64,000 nucleotides of DNA from Sphingobacterium alkalisoli (GCF_005049105.1 NZ_SUKA01000001.1:1054001-1118000), one strand, 5' to 3'. Shown: positions 46,546 through 55,767, counted from the stretch's first letter. Numbers and translations: made by a program. Notes: generated by a model not told the origin, from the sequence alone.

Positions 46546-48489
46546 ATGATAAATAGATTAAAAAAAACAATAGGTGTTTTGGCAGGAACACTTTTATTAA
46601 GTGTTCCTGTTATAGCGCAGCAAATGCAACCATTTCGTGTTATCCCCGAATTTCCGAAAGAGCAAGATACCGTTCAGCTGGTATATGATGCCCGGACGAC
46701 GGTGTTGAAAAATGCAACGGAAATATCAGCAGCAATGACTGGATTCCAGGATTTTAAATGGATACAGGATAATCTGAAATTTACAAAAAGAGATTCTGTT
46801 TGGACAGCAACCTATGTGTTGCCCCCGAATTTAGGTTTAATGAATTTGACTTTTCAATCTGACACTATTCAAGATAATGGAGGAGAGTTAACGTATTCCT
46901 ATATTCTTACTGCAAACGACGGCCGTCAGGTCTCAGGTGGTTTGCTGGGCTGGGGTATGTTGCGTACCCCACATATTGTGAAAGGCGTTCCTTATGTGGT
47001 GGATACAGCGGCTTACAAGACAGATGAAATTTTGTTGATGTGGGTCAAGTATGAATTGCAATATCATCCGGAGAATCGCTTTAAGGTGTTGTATGCAGCC
47101 GCAAGTGCACTGAAGCATATGGATAAAGAGGAGTCTTTAGGTAAACTGAATAACGAATTGGATGCGCTCCAGCAGATTCCTGATTTAAAAGAAGATGACT
47201 TTATGCAGCTTATGAAAGTGTATAAAGAGGTATTGCAGGATACAAGCAAGGTCAAGGAAATTGAAGGTAAAATACGTTTGCAATTTCCCGATGGTAAATA
47301 TGTAAGTGATCAGCAGCGACTGGCTGATTTTAAATCAATACAAGAAGCAAAAACGGATGAAGGGCGCTTAAAGGCAGCCATGTCATTTGTGGATAAACAC
47401 CCTTACAACGAATCGGATGTGGAATTCAATGAAGCGAATCGCATTAGCCACATTACTGCCTATTGGATAATCTCGGTCTATACCAGTATGCAGAAAGACT
47501 TAGCGGCTTATTCCAAGTATATCTCAACAGCTGCCCCTTATGAATCGCTATCTAATGTCATTTACAGATCCCTATATGTTCCCTATATTTCTCAGGCTAG
47601 TATGAATGCGAAGGAGATTTTACCTTATACACGGGCGGTGTTAGAACGTTTAAACTACTACAAGGATAATTTTCAAGGCGACCGATTTTCCACACTTTAT
47701 TATGCCAACGCGGCTCTTTTTGCCAAGATATTGGTAGATAATAAGCTGTATGACGAAGCCTTTGTTTATGCTGCCGCAGCACAGAGTACCAAAATGTATG
47801 AAGACGCTAATCTAAACGACAGTTATGTCCGTGTTTTAGAAGGGCAAGGGAAAGCAAAGGAACTGCAGATGGCGTTGGAAAAGAGTTATTCGCTCAACCA
47901 AAGTTCAACTTACATGTTAGAGCTGATGAAGACGTTGTATACCAAACGCAATAAATCGGAGAAGGGATACGAGAGTTATCTGGCTAGTTTGAAGGATGCG
48001 GATAAGGGAAAAGAATTGAAAGAGAAAGTTCAAAAACTACTAATCAATAAGGATTTTGCTGATTTTCAGTTGCTGGACCAGAATGGAAATAATGTGCGTT
48101 TGTCTGATCAGAAGGGCAAAATCATCGTCCTTGATTTTTGGGCGTCTTGGTGTGCACCTTGTAAAGCAGCCTTTCCAGGAATGAAACTTGCCGTGGAGCA
48201 CTTTAAAAACGACCCCAATGTTGTTTTTTATTTTGTAGATACCCAAGAGAAAAAGGATATGAAGGAGTATGTCACCAACTATATGAAGGAAAATGATTAT
48301 CCGTTTACGGTGTTGTTGGATGGCGATAGTAGAGCGTCGAAGGCAGCTGGTGTGGGCGCAATCCCACATAAGATGGTAGTAGGCCCTAATGGTAAATTGC
48401 GCTTTTCCGAAGTAGGCTACATGGGCAGTCCCTCTGAACTTGCGGATGAGATTATTGAAATGGTACAGGTATTAAAAACGGAAAAATAA
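46546..48489 (+). CDS. TlpA-like thioredoxin-fold protein with long N-terminal region
   Basis: 647 residues from the ATG at 46546, which gives a signal peptide (GVLAGTLLLSVPVIAQ); the frame extends upstream into the previous gene. The last 150 residues are a thioredoxin/TlpA domain (DFQLLDQNGNNVRLSDQKGK, VLDFWASWCAPCKAAFPG) with the CAPC active site near residues 536-539, and the cis-Pro motif VGAIPHKMVV. The first 450 residues include a beta-sandwich and many helices. The exported oxidoreductase may act on disulfides in the imported substrate or in partner proteins. Confidence 0.87.
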   Translation: MINRLKKTIGVLAGTLLLSVPVIAQQMQPFRVIPEFPKEQDTVQLVYDARTTVLKNATEISAAMTGFQDFKWIQDNLKFTKRDSVWTATYVLPPNLGLMNLTFQSDTIQDNGGELTYSYILTANDGRQVSGGLLGWGMLRTPHIVKGVPYVVDTAAYKTDEILLMWVKYELQYHPENRFKVLYAAASALKHMDKEESLGKLNNELDALQQIPDLKEDDFMQLMKVYKEVLQDTSKVKEIEGKIRLQFPDGKYVSDQQRLADFKSIQEAKTDEGRLKAAMSFVDKHPYNESDVEFNEANRISHITAYWIISVYTSMQKDLAAYSKYISTAAPYESLSNVIYRSLYVPYISQASMNAKEILPYTRAVLERLNYYKDNFQGDRFSTLYYANAALFAKILVDNKLYDEAFVYAAAAQSTKMYEDANLNDSYVRVLEGQGKAKELQMALEKSYSLNQSSTYMLELMKTLYTKRNKSEKGYESYLASLKDADKGKELKEKVQKLLINKDFADFQLLDQNGNNVRLSDQKGKIIVLDFWASWCAPCKAAFPGMKLAVEHFKNDPNVVFYFVDTQEKKDMKEYVTNYMKENDYPFTVLLDGDSRASKAAGVGAIPHKMVVGPNGKLRFSEVGYMGSPSELADEIIEMVQVLKTEK

Positions 48490-48490
48490 A

Positions 48491-49570
48491 ATGACTAGGA
48501 TGTTAAAAGGAGGTTTGCTGATTGGACTCTGGTTCTCTGCTCTAAATATAGCAGGTGCGCAGCAGTTTAACTCGGAAGAGGTTATATTTGAAGCAAAAGG
48601 TGATACGATCCAAATCGGCGCAACAATTACCAGTCCGAAGCAAGGGGGAACTTTCCCTGCCTTGGTGTTGGTTTCGGGTACAGGGCCTCAAAACAGAGAT
48701 TGTGAAATGGCGGGACAGCCTTTGTTTGCGCAGATTGCAGAATACCTGAGCTCCAAAGGCTATATTGTATTGCGCATGGATGACCGTGGCGTAGGGAAGA
48801 CAACAGGAACCTATCAACAAGCTACTACAGCCGACTTCGCAAAAGATGCTTTACAGGCTGTTGATTTCTTGAAGACCTATCCAAACGTAGAGAGCAGAAA
48901 AATTGGTCTCTTGGGCCATAGCGAAGGTGGAGCTGCGATGTCTATCGCTGCGTCACAGTCTAAAGATGTCGCTTTCCTCGTTAGTTTGGCTGGACTAGCC
49001 ACCAACGGTATGGAGTCATTACTGGTTCAGAATGAAAATATTGTACGCAATTCGCCTGCGACACCTGTGGACCAAAAGCGATATAACCAGATAAATAGAC
49101 TGATGTTCTCGACAGCCTATCAGTATGCGCAATCCGATAGTTTGGAAAGCAAGCTGAATGAGGTTTATGACTACTGGAAACTCAAAGATGACCTCTATTT
49201 CAAAACCTTAGGTAAGGAATGGGACCACTTTCGTTTTCCGATCTATTCATACGCCATGCAGGCCGTTGGACCGTGGTACCGTTATTTCGTTCGCTATAAC
49301 GCAGAATTGGTATTAAGTCAGGTCGATGTGCCTATATTAGCATTAAATGGCGACAAGGATGTTTATGTGGATCCGACTAATCTGGAGGGATGGCAGAAAT
49401 ACAGCAAGTCCGGACAGAAGGGGTTGGTAACGACTCATTTATTGCCAAACGTCAATCACCTAATGCAAGCGTGTAAGACCTGTGACGCCAAAGAGTATGC
49501 GGAACTGGGGACGATACCGACAAGTACATTGGCTATCATTACCGCATGGTTAAATAAAACAGTAAAATAG
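48491..49570 (+). CDS. secreted alpha/beta hydrolase
   Basis: 359 residues with a signal peptide (GGLLIGLWFSALNIAGAQ). It has GTGPQNRDCEM (oxyanion side), MDDRGVGKTTG, GHSEGGAAMSIA with the nucleophile Ser, NGDKDVYVDP with the Asp and LPNVNHLMQ with the His. This is the arrangement of the serine aminopeptidase/DUF S33-type hydrolases. It starts 2 nt after the thioredoxin gene stop and closes the operon. The substrate, perhaps a peptide or ester, is not known. Confidence 0.86.
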   Translation: MTRMLKGGLLIGLWFSALNIAGAQQFNSEEVIFEAKGDTIQIGATITSPKQGGTFPALVLVSGTGPQNRDCEMAGQPLFAQIAEYLSSKGYIVLRMDDRGVGKTTGTYQQATTADFAKDALQAVDFLKTYPNVESRKIGLLGHSEGGAAMSIAASQSKDVAFLVSLAGLATNGMESLLVQNENIVRNSPATPVDQKRYNQINRLMFSTAYQYAQSDSLESKLNEVYDYWKLKDDLYFKTLGKEWDHFRFPIYSYAMQAVGPWYRYFVRYNAELVLSQVDVPILALNGDKDVYVDPTNLEGWQKYSKSGQKGLVTTHLLPNVNHLMQACKTCDAKEYAELGTIPTSTLAIITAWLNKTVK

Positions 49571-49708
49571 TGAGCAGGGACCAAGGAAGAGGATAGTTGC
49601 TTTTCAAGGAATCCATGGACTCAATTGGCGTCGCAGTTCTTCCGGTAACAATAGTGTAAATAAGCTCATTTTGTTGGGTTTGTGAATACAATACATTTTG
49701 TCTAAGTT

Positions 49709-49738
49709 TGCCCCTTATCTGTGATGAGGGGCATTTTT
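49709..49738 (+). terminator. intrinsic terminator after the ECF-SusCD operon
   Basis: An 11-bp stem TGCCCCTTATC / GATGAGGGGCA (one G-T pair) with a 3-nt loop, followed by six T. It lies about 140 nt after the hydrolase stop and just before the next gene. Confidence 0.75.
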
Positions 49739-49773
49739 TAGTGTGGTTGAGTAGGAATTGAATTGAAAGTTTT

Positions 49774-51003
49774 ATGAATAGAGATATAGGTACACCAACT
49801 TCTCCAATAGTTAGGCACACGGTATATGCAATTTTATTTGCCATTAGCTTTAGCCATCTTCTAAATGATCTTTTGCAAGCGGTGGTGCCGGCAATCTATC
49901 CAATGCTAAAGGAGAATTTTAAACTGAGCTTTACCCAAGTAGGTTTAATTACGTTGGCATTCCAGCTATCTGCGTCTATCTTTCAGCCCCTAGTAGGGTA
50001 CTATACCGATAAACGTCCGAACCCATTTTCTTTAGCCATTGGTATGGGTTTTACTTTGACAGGATTGGTCTGTATATCGCTTGCGCCAAGTTATGGATTT
50101 GTGCTGGCTTCTGTATGCTTGATCGGGATAGGGTCTTCCATATTCCATCCCGAAGCTTCGCGTGTTGCCCAGCTGGCATCAGGAGGTAAGAAAGGTTTAG
50201 CTCAATCTATTTTTCAAGTAGGGGGGAATGCCGGGAGTGCTATCGGTCCATTGATTGCCGCTCTAATTGTTATTCCCCATGGCCAGGCTTATATCAGTTG
50301 GTTTGCGTTATTTGCTCTGTTGGCGATTGTTATTTTAACGGCTGTAGGTAAGTGGTACAAAGCAAATATGGTTGTGAACGTATCCAGCTCAACTGTAGCT
50401 AAACCTGTTATGGAGGCACCTGTGTTAAGCAGACAGAAAATCGCATTTTCGATTGTTATTTTGTTGGTACTGATATTTTCCAAGTATTTTTATATGGCTT
50501 CGATGACAAGCTATTTTACATTTTACTTGATTGACAAGTTTGGTCTATCTGTTCAACAATCCCAAGTTTATCTTTTTGCCTTTCTGGCTGCGGTAGCTGC
50601 GGGGACCATTCTCGGAGGACCTTTGGGAGATCGTTATGGAAGAAAGCTTATTATTTGGGTCTCCATTTTGGGGGCGGCTCCTTTCACATTGATGTTGCCG
50701 CATATGGATCTTTTTTGGACGGCCGTACTCGCGGTATTCATCGGCGTGATTATTTCATCGGCGTTCTCTGCTATTTTAGTCTATGCCACTGATTTGGCGC
50801 CCGGGAAAGTAGGTATGGTAGCGGGTCTCTTTTTTGGTTTTGCCTTTGGAATGGGTGGGATAGGATCGGCGCTCTTAGGCTGGCTCGCTGATCATACGAG
50901 TATACAATACGTCTTTCAGGTATGCGCCTATTTACCCTTGATCGGTATTATTACGGGCTTGTTGCCTAATATTGCAGGTAGGCGGAAAAAGATGCGTAAA
51001 TAG
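49774..51003 (+). CDS. fsr: MFS transporter, fosmidomycin-resistance protein family
   Basis: A 409-residue drug-type exporter with 12 predicted helices. It resembles E. coli Fsr: ISFSHLLNDLLQAVVPAIYPML near the start, GIGSSIFHPEASRVAQ with the signature HPE, SIFQVGGNAGSAIGPL and LGGPLGDRYGRKLI in the second half. Fsr exports fosmidomycin; the native substrate here is unproven. It appears monocistronic, between two terminators. Confidence 0.87.
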   Translation: MNRDIGTPTSPIVRHTVYAILFAISFSHLLNDLLQAVVPAIYPMLKENFKLSFTQVGLITLAFQLSASIFQPLVGYYTDKRPNPFSLAIGMGFTLTGLVCISLAPSYGFVLASVCLIGIGSSIFHPEASRVAQLASGGKKGLAQSIFQVGGNAGSAIGPLIAALIVIPHGQAYISWFALFALLAIVILTAVGKWYKANMVVNVSSSTVAKPVMEAPVLSRQKIAFSIVILLVLIFSKYFYMASMTSYFTFYLIDKFGLSVQQSQVYLFAFLAAVAAGTILGGPLGDRYGRKLIIWVSILGAAPFTLMLPHMDLFWTAVLAVFIGVIISSAFSAILVYATDLAPGKVGMVAGLFFGFAFGMGGIGSALLGWLADHTSIQYVFQVCAYLPLIGIITGLLPNIAGRRKKMRK

Positions 51004-51013
51004 AAGGTAAAAG

Positions 51014-51049
51014 AAAATGCCAAGGAATCGACGTTCTTTGGCATTTTTT
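51014..51049. terminator. terminator between convergent fsr and oxygenase genes
   Basis: A 14-bp stem AAAATGCCAAGGAA / TTCTTTGGCATTTT (one G-T pair) with a 6-nt loop and T-run. Because A-run and T-run flank the stem it can serve both strands. Confidence 0.8.
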
Positions 51050-51066
51050 ATTTGTAATCAAGTATA

Positions 51067-52029
51067 CTACATTTTTAATCCAATTTCTCGTAGTCGCTCG
51101 TCCAAATATTCCCCCGCAGTGTAGTCGGGATATGCTTTTGGATATTCCTCCGAAATGCAACTATCTAGACAGGCCAAGCTCATGGCAGCTTTTGGATGTA
51201 GAAAGAACGGCACGGAATAGCGGGAGGTCGTCATCAATTCGCGGGGTGGATTGACTACGCGATGTGTAGTGGATTTCAATTTATTGTTAGTGAGACGTTG
51301 CAACATATCGCCCACATTTACGACGATATCTTCCCCTTTGGCCTTGATAGGAAACCACGCTCCATCTTTAGTTAGTACCTCTAATCCATCTGCACTGGCA
51401 CCGATTAATAACGTAATTAAATTGATGTCTTCATGTGCCCCTGCCCGTACGGCGTCAGGCGATAGGGTATCGGGATTTTCAATGGGAAAATAGTGTATTG
51501 CCCTTAAAATAGAATTGCCGTTAACGACGAACTTTTCAAAATAATCTTCTTCTAAATCCAGATAAACAGCAATGGCTTTTAACAGGTTGCGGCCCGCATC
51601 TTCCAGTTTTTTGTAAACCTCCGATGTGATTTCATTGAATCGCGATAGCTCAGCTACTTCTGGATTATCTGGGAAGTCTGCTTTTGAATACGTTTCGCCC
51701 ACAATGGTCTGGCCACGTTGCCAAAATTCTTTCAGATCAGGTGTATTGGCATCTTTTGCTTTTTCACGCCCCTTAGCTGTGTAACCGCGCTGTCCGGCAA
51801 GCTCCGGAAATTCATATCGGCTTTTCGTACCTTCAGATAAGTCGAAGAACGCTTTCACCACTTCGTACAAATCATCAATCAGCTGTTGACTCAATCCGTG
51901 ATTAGCGATAGTAACAAAGCCGGTTTCGTTGAAAGCCTTGCCGATATCCTGAGAAAACTGCTTGCGTTGTGCTGCTGATCCCTGTGTATAGTTTAAGAGG
52001 TCTAGCCGAGGTATGTTTACGATTGCCAT
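51067..52029 (-). CDS. 2-oxoglutarate/Fe(II)-dependent dioxygenase, isopenicillin N synthase family
   Basis: 320 residues with the DIOX_N beginning (FNETGFVTIANHGL) and the jelly-roll core. The iron triad is readable: His and Asp in AGAHEDINLITLL (near 198 and 200) and the second His in STTHRVVNPP (near 255), followed by the Arg-x-Ser 2-oxoglutarate motif in TSRYSVPFF. Members oxidise small metabolites; the substrate here cannot be told. It is a single gene with a -7 element directly upstream. Confidence 0.9.
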   Translation of the reverse strand: MAIVNIPRLDLLNYTQGSAAQRKQFSQDIGKAFNETGFVTIANHGLSQQLIDDLYEVVKAFFDLSEGTKSRYEFPELAGQRGYTAKGREKAKDANTPDLKEFWQRGQTIVGETYSKADFPDNPEVAELSRFNEITSEVYKKLEDAGRNLLKAIAVYLDLEEDYFEKFVVNGNSILRAIHYFPIENPDTLSPDAVRAGAHEDINLITLLIGASADGLEVLTKDGAWFPIKAKGEDIVVNVGDMLQRLTNNKLKSTTHRVVNPPRELMTTSRYSVPFFLHPKAAMSLACLDSCISEEYPKAYPDYTAGEYLDERLREIGLKM

Positions 52030-52049
52030 ATTTAACTGTTTGTTTAATG

Positions 52050-52057
52050 CAAAGTTA
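52050..52057 (-). promoter_or_regulatory. putative -7 element for the oxygenase gene
   Basis: Reads TAACTTTG on the minus strand, matching TAnnTTTG, 21 nt before the start. No clear -33 TTTG. Confidence 0.35.
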
Positions 52058-52153
52058 CGGAATAATATTGTTTGTAAATTTTTGTAACGAGAATGTCAAA
52101 GGGTATAGATTGAAATGGTAAATTTAAGGAACTTATTTTTTAATCAGTTTTTT

Positions 52154-52656
52154 GTCCATCGCATTACCTTGCCGTCGTTGCCACGACAGGGCCTTCATTT
52201 TTTTATTAATATTTAGTTTTCAAAGGCATTCAAGAGCCTCTTCGAGGTTTTTTTGCTTGACCAAAAAAACGAAGCAAAAAAAGTCAAGACTTGGTCAATG
52301 TTACGCTAAAAGCTTTTGGATTTACTAAACAGCTCCAAGCCGCTTCGCTTTGTGAATCTGTTCTTAACGTAAATCCAAAAGCTTTCTTAACGCTACATCG
52401 ACCTAGGTCCTCTTATTAAATTCCGCTGAAGTATAAAAATACAATATAATCAATGCACTATCCTTACATTCACTAATGATGTCGCCTTAGTCATTTGCCA
52501 ATTGCAGGAGGAGGCACTAGCCAATGTGGCAAATGGGTACAGCGACGAGTTTACCTTCGGTGAGCTCCACTTCGTTCCGGTTTTGCTTCTTTTGAGAGAA
52601 AAGAAGGAAGCCCTGCCACGGCCAGTGGCGGAAAGGTGGTGAAATGGGGATGCCAT
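52154..52656. repeat. non-coding repeat-like element with inverted ends and internal hairpin
   Basis: This stretch of the 722 bp gap has no credible gene. Its two ends resemble each other in inverted orientation: a CC-rich segment with TTGCCACGACAGGGCCTTC near 52178-52196 on the plus strand, and GGCCGTGGCAGGGCTTCC on the minus strand at 52606-52623. Inside is a perfect 17-bp inverted repeat, AAAGCTTTTGGATTTAC (52309-52325) and its complement (52369-52385), around a 43-nt loop. A small CCTC-TTC-GAGG stem followed by seven T is at 52237-52254. It looks like a dispersed intergenic element, possibly MITE-like. Confidence 0.5.
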
Positions 52657-52686
52657 TAAGAATACATTAAAAAAATCGAGAAAATA

Positions 52687-52719
52687 TTTGGAATCTCAAA
52701 TCAAAGTGGTAAATTTGAT
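52687..52719 (+). promoter_or_regulatory. promoter and operator of the marR gene
   Basis: TTTG (52687-52690), 19 bp, TAAATTTG (52710-52717): an exact Bacteroidota promoter 35 nt before the MarR start. ATCAAA-8 bp-TTTGAT (52700-52719) overlaps spacer and -7, the expected place for MarR autorepression. Confidence 0.65.
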
Positions 52720-52751
52720 ATGCTTGCATAATAAAAAAGCAAAATCCAAAC

Positions 52752-53204
52752 ATGAGCCAAGATAACACAATAGATTACTTTATGAAGACTGCGTGGCAGA
52801 CCGTTGCGAACAAGTACAATTTTATTGCTACGCAGCATGGCTTCACCCAGGCTGCTGGTTATATTTTAATAAATATTCATAAAGACGGTACCCCTGTTTC
52901 CCAAATCGCAAATTCAACAGGTGTTAAAACCACATCGCTATCCCGTGTGTTAAACAATTTAGAGGCCTTGGGGTTTATCTATCGAGAGACCAGTGAAACT
53001 GACAAACGGTCCGTGAAAGTGTATTTAACGGAATTGGGTAAAGAAAAACGAAAGATTGCAAAAGATGTAGTCCGAGAATTTAATGAGTATTTAGAATCTC
53101 AACTTCCAGAAGAAGAGCGTATCCAACTCGTTAAGACGCTTAGTAAAATCAACGAGTTAGCGAGTAGCTACATGCCAGGATTGCGCTTAGAATCTTTGGA
53201 TTAA
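52752..53204 (+). CDS. MarR family transcriptional regulator
   Basis: A 150-residue winged-helix regulator. The DNA-binding part reads TPVSQIANSTGVKTTSLSRVLNNLEALGFIYRETSETDKRSVKVYLTELG, with the DKRS wing typical of MarR. It is 97 bp upstream of fadN on the same strand and shares its promoter or lies in the same operon, so it probably represses beta-oxidation genes until an acyl-CoA or fatty acid binds; that ligand is inferred from context and from other fatty-acid MarR/FadR-type regulators. Confidence 0.92.
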   Translation: MSQDNTIDYFMKTAWQTVANKYNFIATQHGFTQAAGYILINIHKDGTPVSQIANSTGVKTTSLSRVLNNLEALGFIYRETSETDKRSVKVYLTELGKEKRKIAKDVVREFNEYLESQLPEEERIQLVKTLSKINELASSYMPGLRLESLD

Positions 53205-53301
53205 TAGATCTAATGAAGAAAAAATCATAGACAGATGGACCCGACGTGAATTATTTATTCATCGAAGGCTCCACTGACCATAACGAAAAAATCATAGAGA
53301 G

Positions 53302-55728
53302 ATGAACAGAAGTATTAAAAAAATCGCTGTTTTGGGTTCGGGCGTAATGGGATCGCGCATTGCATGCCACTTCGCGAACATTGGTGTCGAAGTATTGCTA
53401 CTGGATATTGTGCCAAGTACTTTAATACCTGCTGAAGAGGCCAAAGGACTTACCTTAGACAGTAAGATCGTGCGAAACCGCATTGTCAACCAATCGTTGG
53501 AAACCGCAGTGAAGTCAAATCCTTCACCACTCTTTAGTAAATCGTATGTAAAACGGATTAAGACTGGAAATTTTGATGATGATCTAGCACAGATCGCGCA
53601 GGTGGATTGGGTTATTGAGGTCGTGGTTGAGCGTCTGGATGTCAAAAAATCGGTATTCGATCGCGTAGAGGAATTCCGAAAACCGGGGACATTAATTACA
53701 TCTAATACATCGGGTATACCCATACATATGATGACCGAGGGCCGTTCCGACGATTTTAAGAAACACTTCTGCGGGACACATTTTTTTAACCCTCCTCGAT
53801 ATTTGCAGCTTTTGGAGATCATTCCGACGACGGATACCGATTCCGATGTCGTAGCATTCTTAATGGAGTTTGGTGATAAGATGTTGGGTAAAACGGTCGT
53901 ATTATGTAAAGATACACCTGCTTTTATCGGGAACCGTATCGGTGTCTATTCCATGTTGGCATTGACACATTTAGTTGAAAAGCTAGATCTTTCGGTAGAG
54001 GAAGTGGATAAGTATACGGGGCCGGCAATGGGACATCCAAAGTCAGCCACTTTCCGTACAGCTGATGTAGTAGGTCTGGATACCCTGGTAAATGTTGCCA
54101 AAGGACTGGAGCAGAACGCCCCGGATGATGAAGCGAAAGGCGTATTTCAGCTACCCGCCTTCATTGACAAGATGGTGGAAAATAAATGGCTGGGTGAGAA
54201 AACAAAAAAAGGATTTTATGAAAAAGTAAAAGATGATAAGGGTGGCTCGGAGATTCTGTCGTTAAATCTAAAAACAATGACCTTTGGTCCGCAGCAAAAG
54301 GTGAAATCGACGACCCTAGAAGCGACCAAACCAATTGAAGATATTCGTAAGCGCATGAAAGTTTACGAGCAGGGAACAGATAAAGCTGCTGAACTCTTCC
54401 GAGCTATGCATTATCCGCTGTTTGAATACGTGTCCAAGCGTGTGCCTGAGATTACGGACGATTTCTTCCGTATAGATGACGCGATGCGTGCTGGTTTCGG
54501 CTGGGAGATAGGTCCATTCGAGGTATGGGATGCATTGGGAGTCCGCGAAACCATTGAAAAAATAAAGACGGAAGAAAAACGACTTCCAGGACAAGAAGGT
54601 GCAGTTGCATCGTGGGTACATGATATGTTGGCAGCGGGGCACGAGTCGTTTTATAAGATAGAGAACGGGGTACGTCAGTTTTATGATATTGCATCGAAGT
54701 CCTATAAGCCTATACCAGGGGCCGAGGAGCTCATTGTACTTGACCACATCCGCGAAGCAAAAACAATTTGGAAGAATTCGGGTGTGTCCATTATTGATCT
54801 TGGCGATGGGATCATCAACTGTGAGTTCCATACCAAGATGAACACGATTGGCGGCGATGTGATCCAAGGTGTGAATAAAGCGATCGATTTGGCTGAAAAG
54901 GAATATCGCGGTCTCGTCATATCGAACGACGGGAAAAATTTCTCTGCAGGGGCGAACATCGGAATGATATTTATGATGGCCGTAGAGCAAGATTACGATG
55001 AGCTGAATATGGCCGTACGTATGTTTCAAAATACAGCCATGCGTATTCGCTATTCGTCTATTCCGGTCGTAGCAGCTCCTTTTCAACTCACATTGGGAGG
55101 AGGATGTGAATTTTCGATGCATGCTGATTTTGTACAGCTACATGCCGAAACGTACATGGGACTCGTCGAATTTGGCGTGGGTGTTATTCCAGGAGGGGGA
55201 GGCTCCAAAGAATTTGCCTTACGCGCCTCCGATGAATACCGCGACGATCAAATTGTACAAAATACATTAAAGGATAGATTTTTGACCATCGGGCAAGCCA
55301 AGGTGTCGACTTCAGCCGTAGAAGCTTTTGAACTCGGTTATTTACAGCAAGGAAAATATGCTGTGACGATGAATAGAGCACGCTTATTGGCAGATGCAAA
55401 AGCAAAAGCCTTGGAGCTAGCAGCCGAAGGATATATACAACCTGCTCCACGAAATGACATTAAAGTGTTAGGTAATCAAGGTTTGGGTATCGTTTATGTG
55501 GGAGCAGCATCGATGCGGGCAGGTAATTACATCTCCGATCATGATAAAAAAATCTCCGAGAAACTAGGTTGGGTAATGTGTGGAGGAAATCTTTCGGCAC
55601 CAACTGAAGTCTCCGAACAATACCTGTTAGATCTCGAGCGTAAAGCCTTTTTAGAACTTTGTGCTGAGCGCAAAACACTGGAACGCATTCAGCATATGCT
55701 GACGAAAGGGAAGCCGCTTAGGAATTAG
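53302..55728 (+). CDS. fadN: 3-hydroxyacyl-CoA dehydrogenase/enoyl-CoA hydratase fusion
   Basis: Performs the hydration and NAD-dependent oxidation steps of fatty acid beta-oxidation. In its 808 residues the dehydrogenase comes first: VLGSGVMGSRIACHFANIG binds NAD, and GTHFFNPPRYLQLLEIIP carries the catalytic His. The hydratase follows at about 490-700, with NFSAGANIGM, GGGCEFSMHAD and VEFGVGVIPGGGG. This order is opposite to enterobacterial FadB and is that of Bacillus FadN. It is followed by fadA and fadE as in the Bacillus fadNAE operon. A direct repeat duplicates the region around its start. Confidence 0.93.
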   Translation: MNRSIKKIAVLGSGVMGSRIACHFANIGVEVLLLDIVPSTLIPAEEAKGLTLDSKIVRNRIVNQSLETAVKSNPSPLFSKSYVKRIKTGNFDDDLAQIAQVDWVIEVVVERLDVKKSVFDRVEEFRKPGTLITSNTSGIPIHMMTEGRSDDFKKHFCGTHFFNPPRYLQLLEIIPTTDTDSDVVAFLMEFGDKMLGKTVVLCKDTPAFIGNRIGVYSMLALTHLVEKLDLSVEEVDKYTGPAMGHPKSATFRTADVVGLDTLVNVAKGLEQNAPDDEAKGVFQLPAFIDKMVENKWLGEKTKKGFYEKVKDDKGGSEILSLNLKTMTFGPQQKVKSTTLEATKPIEDIRKRMKVYEQGTDKAAELFRAMHYPLFEYVSKRVPEITDDFFRIDDAMRAGFGWEIGPFEVWDALGVRETIEKIKTEEKRLPGQEGAVASWVHDMLAAGHESFYKIENGVRQFYDIASKSYKPIPGAEELIVLDHIREAKTIWKNSGVSIIDLGDGIINCEFHTKMNTIGGDVIQGVNKAIDLAEKEYRGLVISNDGKNFSAGANIGMIFMMAVEQDYDELNMAVRMFQNTAMRIRYSSIPVVAAPFQLTLGGGCEFSMHADFVQLHAETYMGLVEFGVGVIPGGGGSKEFALRASDEYRDDQIVQNTLKDRFLTIGQAKVSTSAVEAFELGYLQQGKYAVTMNRARLLADAKAKALELAAEGYIQPAPRNDIKVLGNQGLGIVYVGAASMRAGNYISDHDKKISEKLGWVMCGGNLSAPTEVSEQYLLDLERKAFLELCAERKTLERIQHMLTKGKPLRN

Positions 55729-55740
55729 ATTAAGAAACGA

Positions 55741-55756
55741 AGTATTTAGTACTTAG
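55741..55756 (+). repeat. left inverted repeat of S23 cassette
   Basis: AGTATTTAGTACTTAG, the reverse complement (14 of 16) of the segment at 56131-56146 on the other side of the S23 gene. It starts 12 bp after the fadN stop and is itself made of short TAGTATT/TAGTACT units. Confidence 0.6.
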
Positions 55757-55767
55757 TATTTAGATGT

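Noticed and set aside
52450..52656. 68-codon open frame on the minus strand within the repeat-like element
   Set aside because: Ser/Thr-rich, without domain or ribosome site, and explained by the inverted end of the element.
53292..53822. 176-codon open frame on the minus strand
   Set aside because: Antisense to the NAD-binding domain of fadN; no domain seen.
54316..55122. 268-codon open frame on the minus strand
   Set aside because: Lies wholly inside fadN, which has clear motifs throughout; the translation is rich in Cys, His, Tyr and Ile in the way of antisense shadows.
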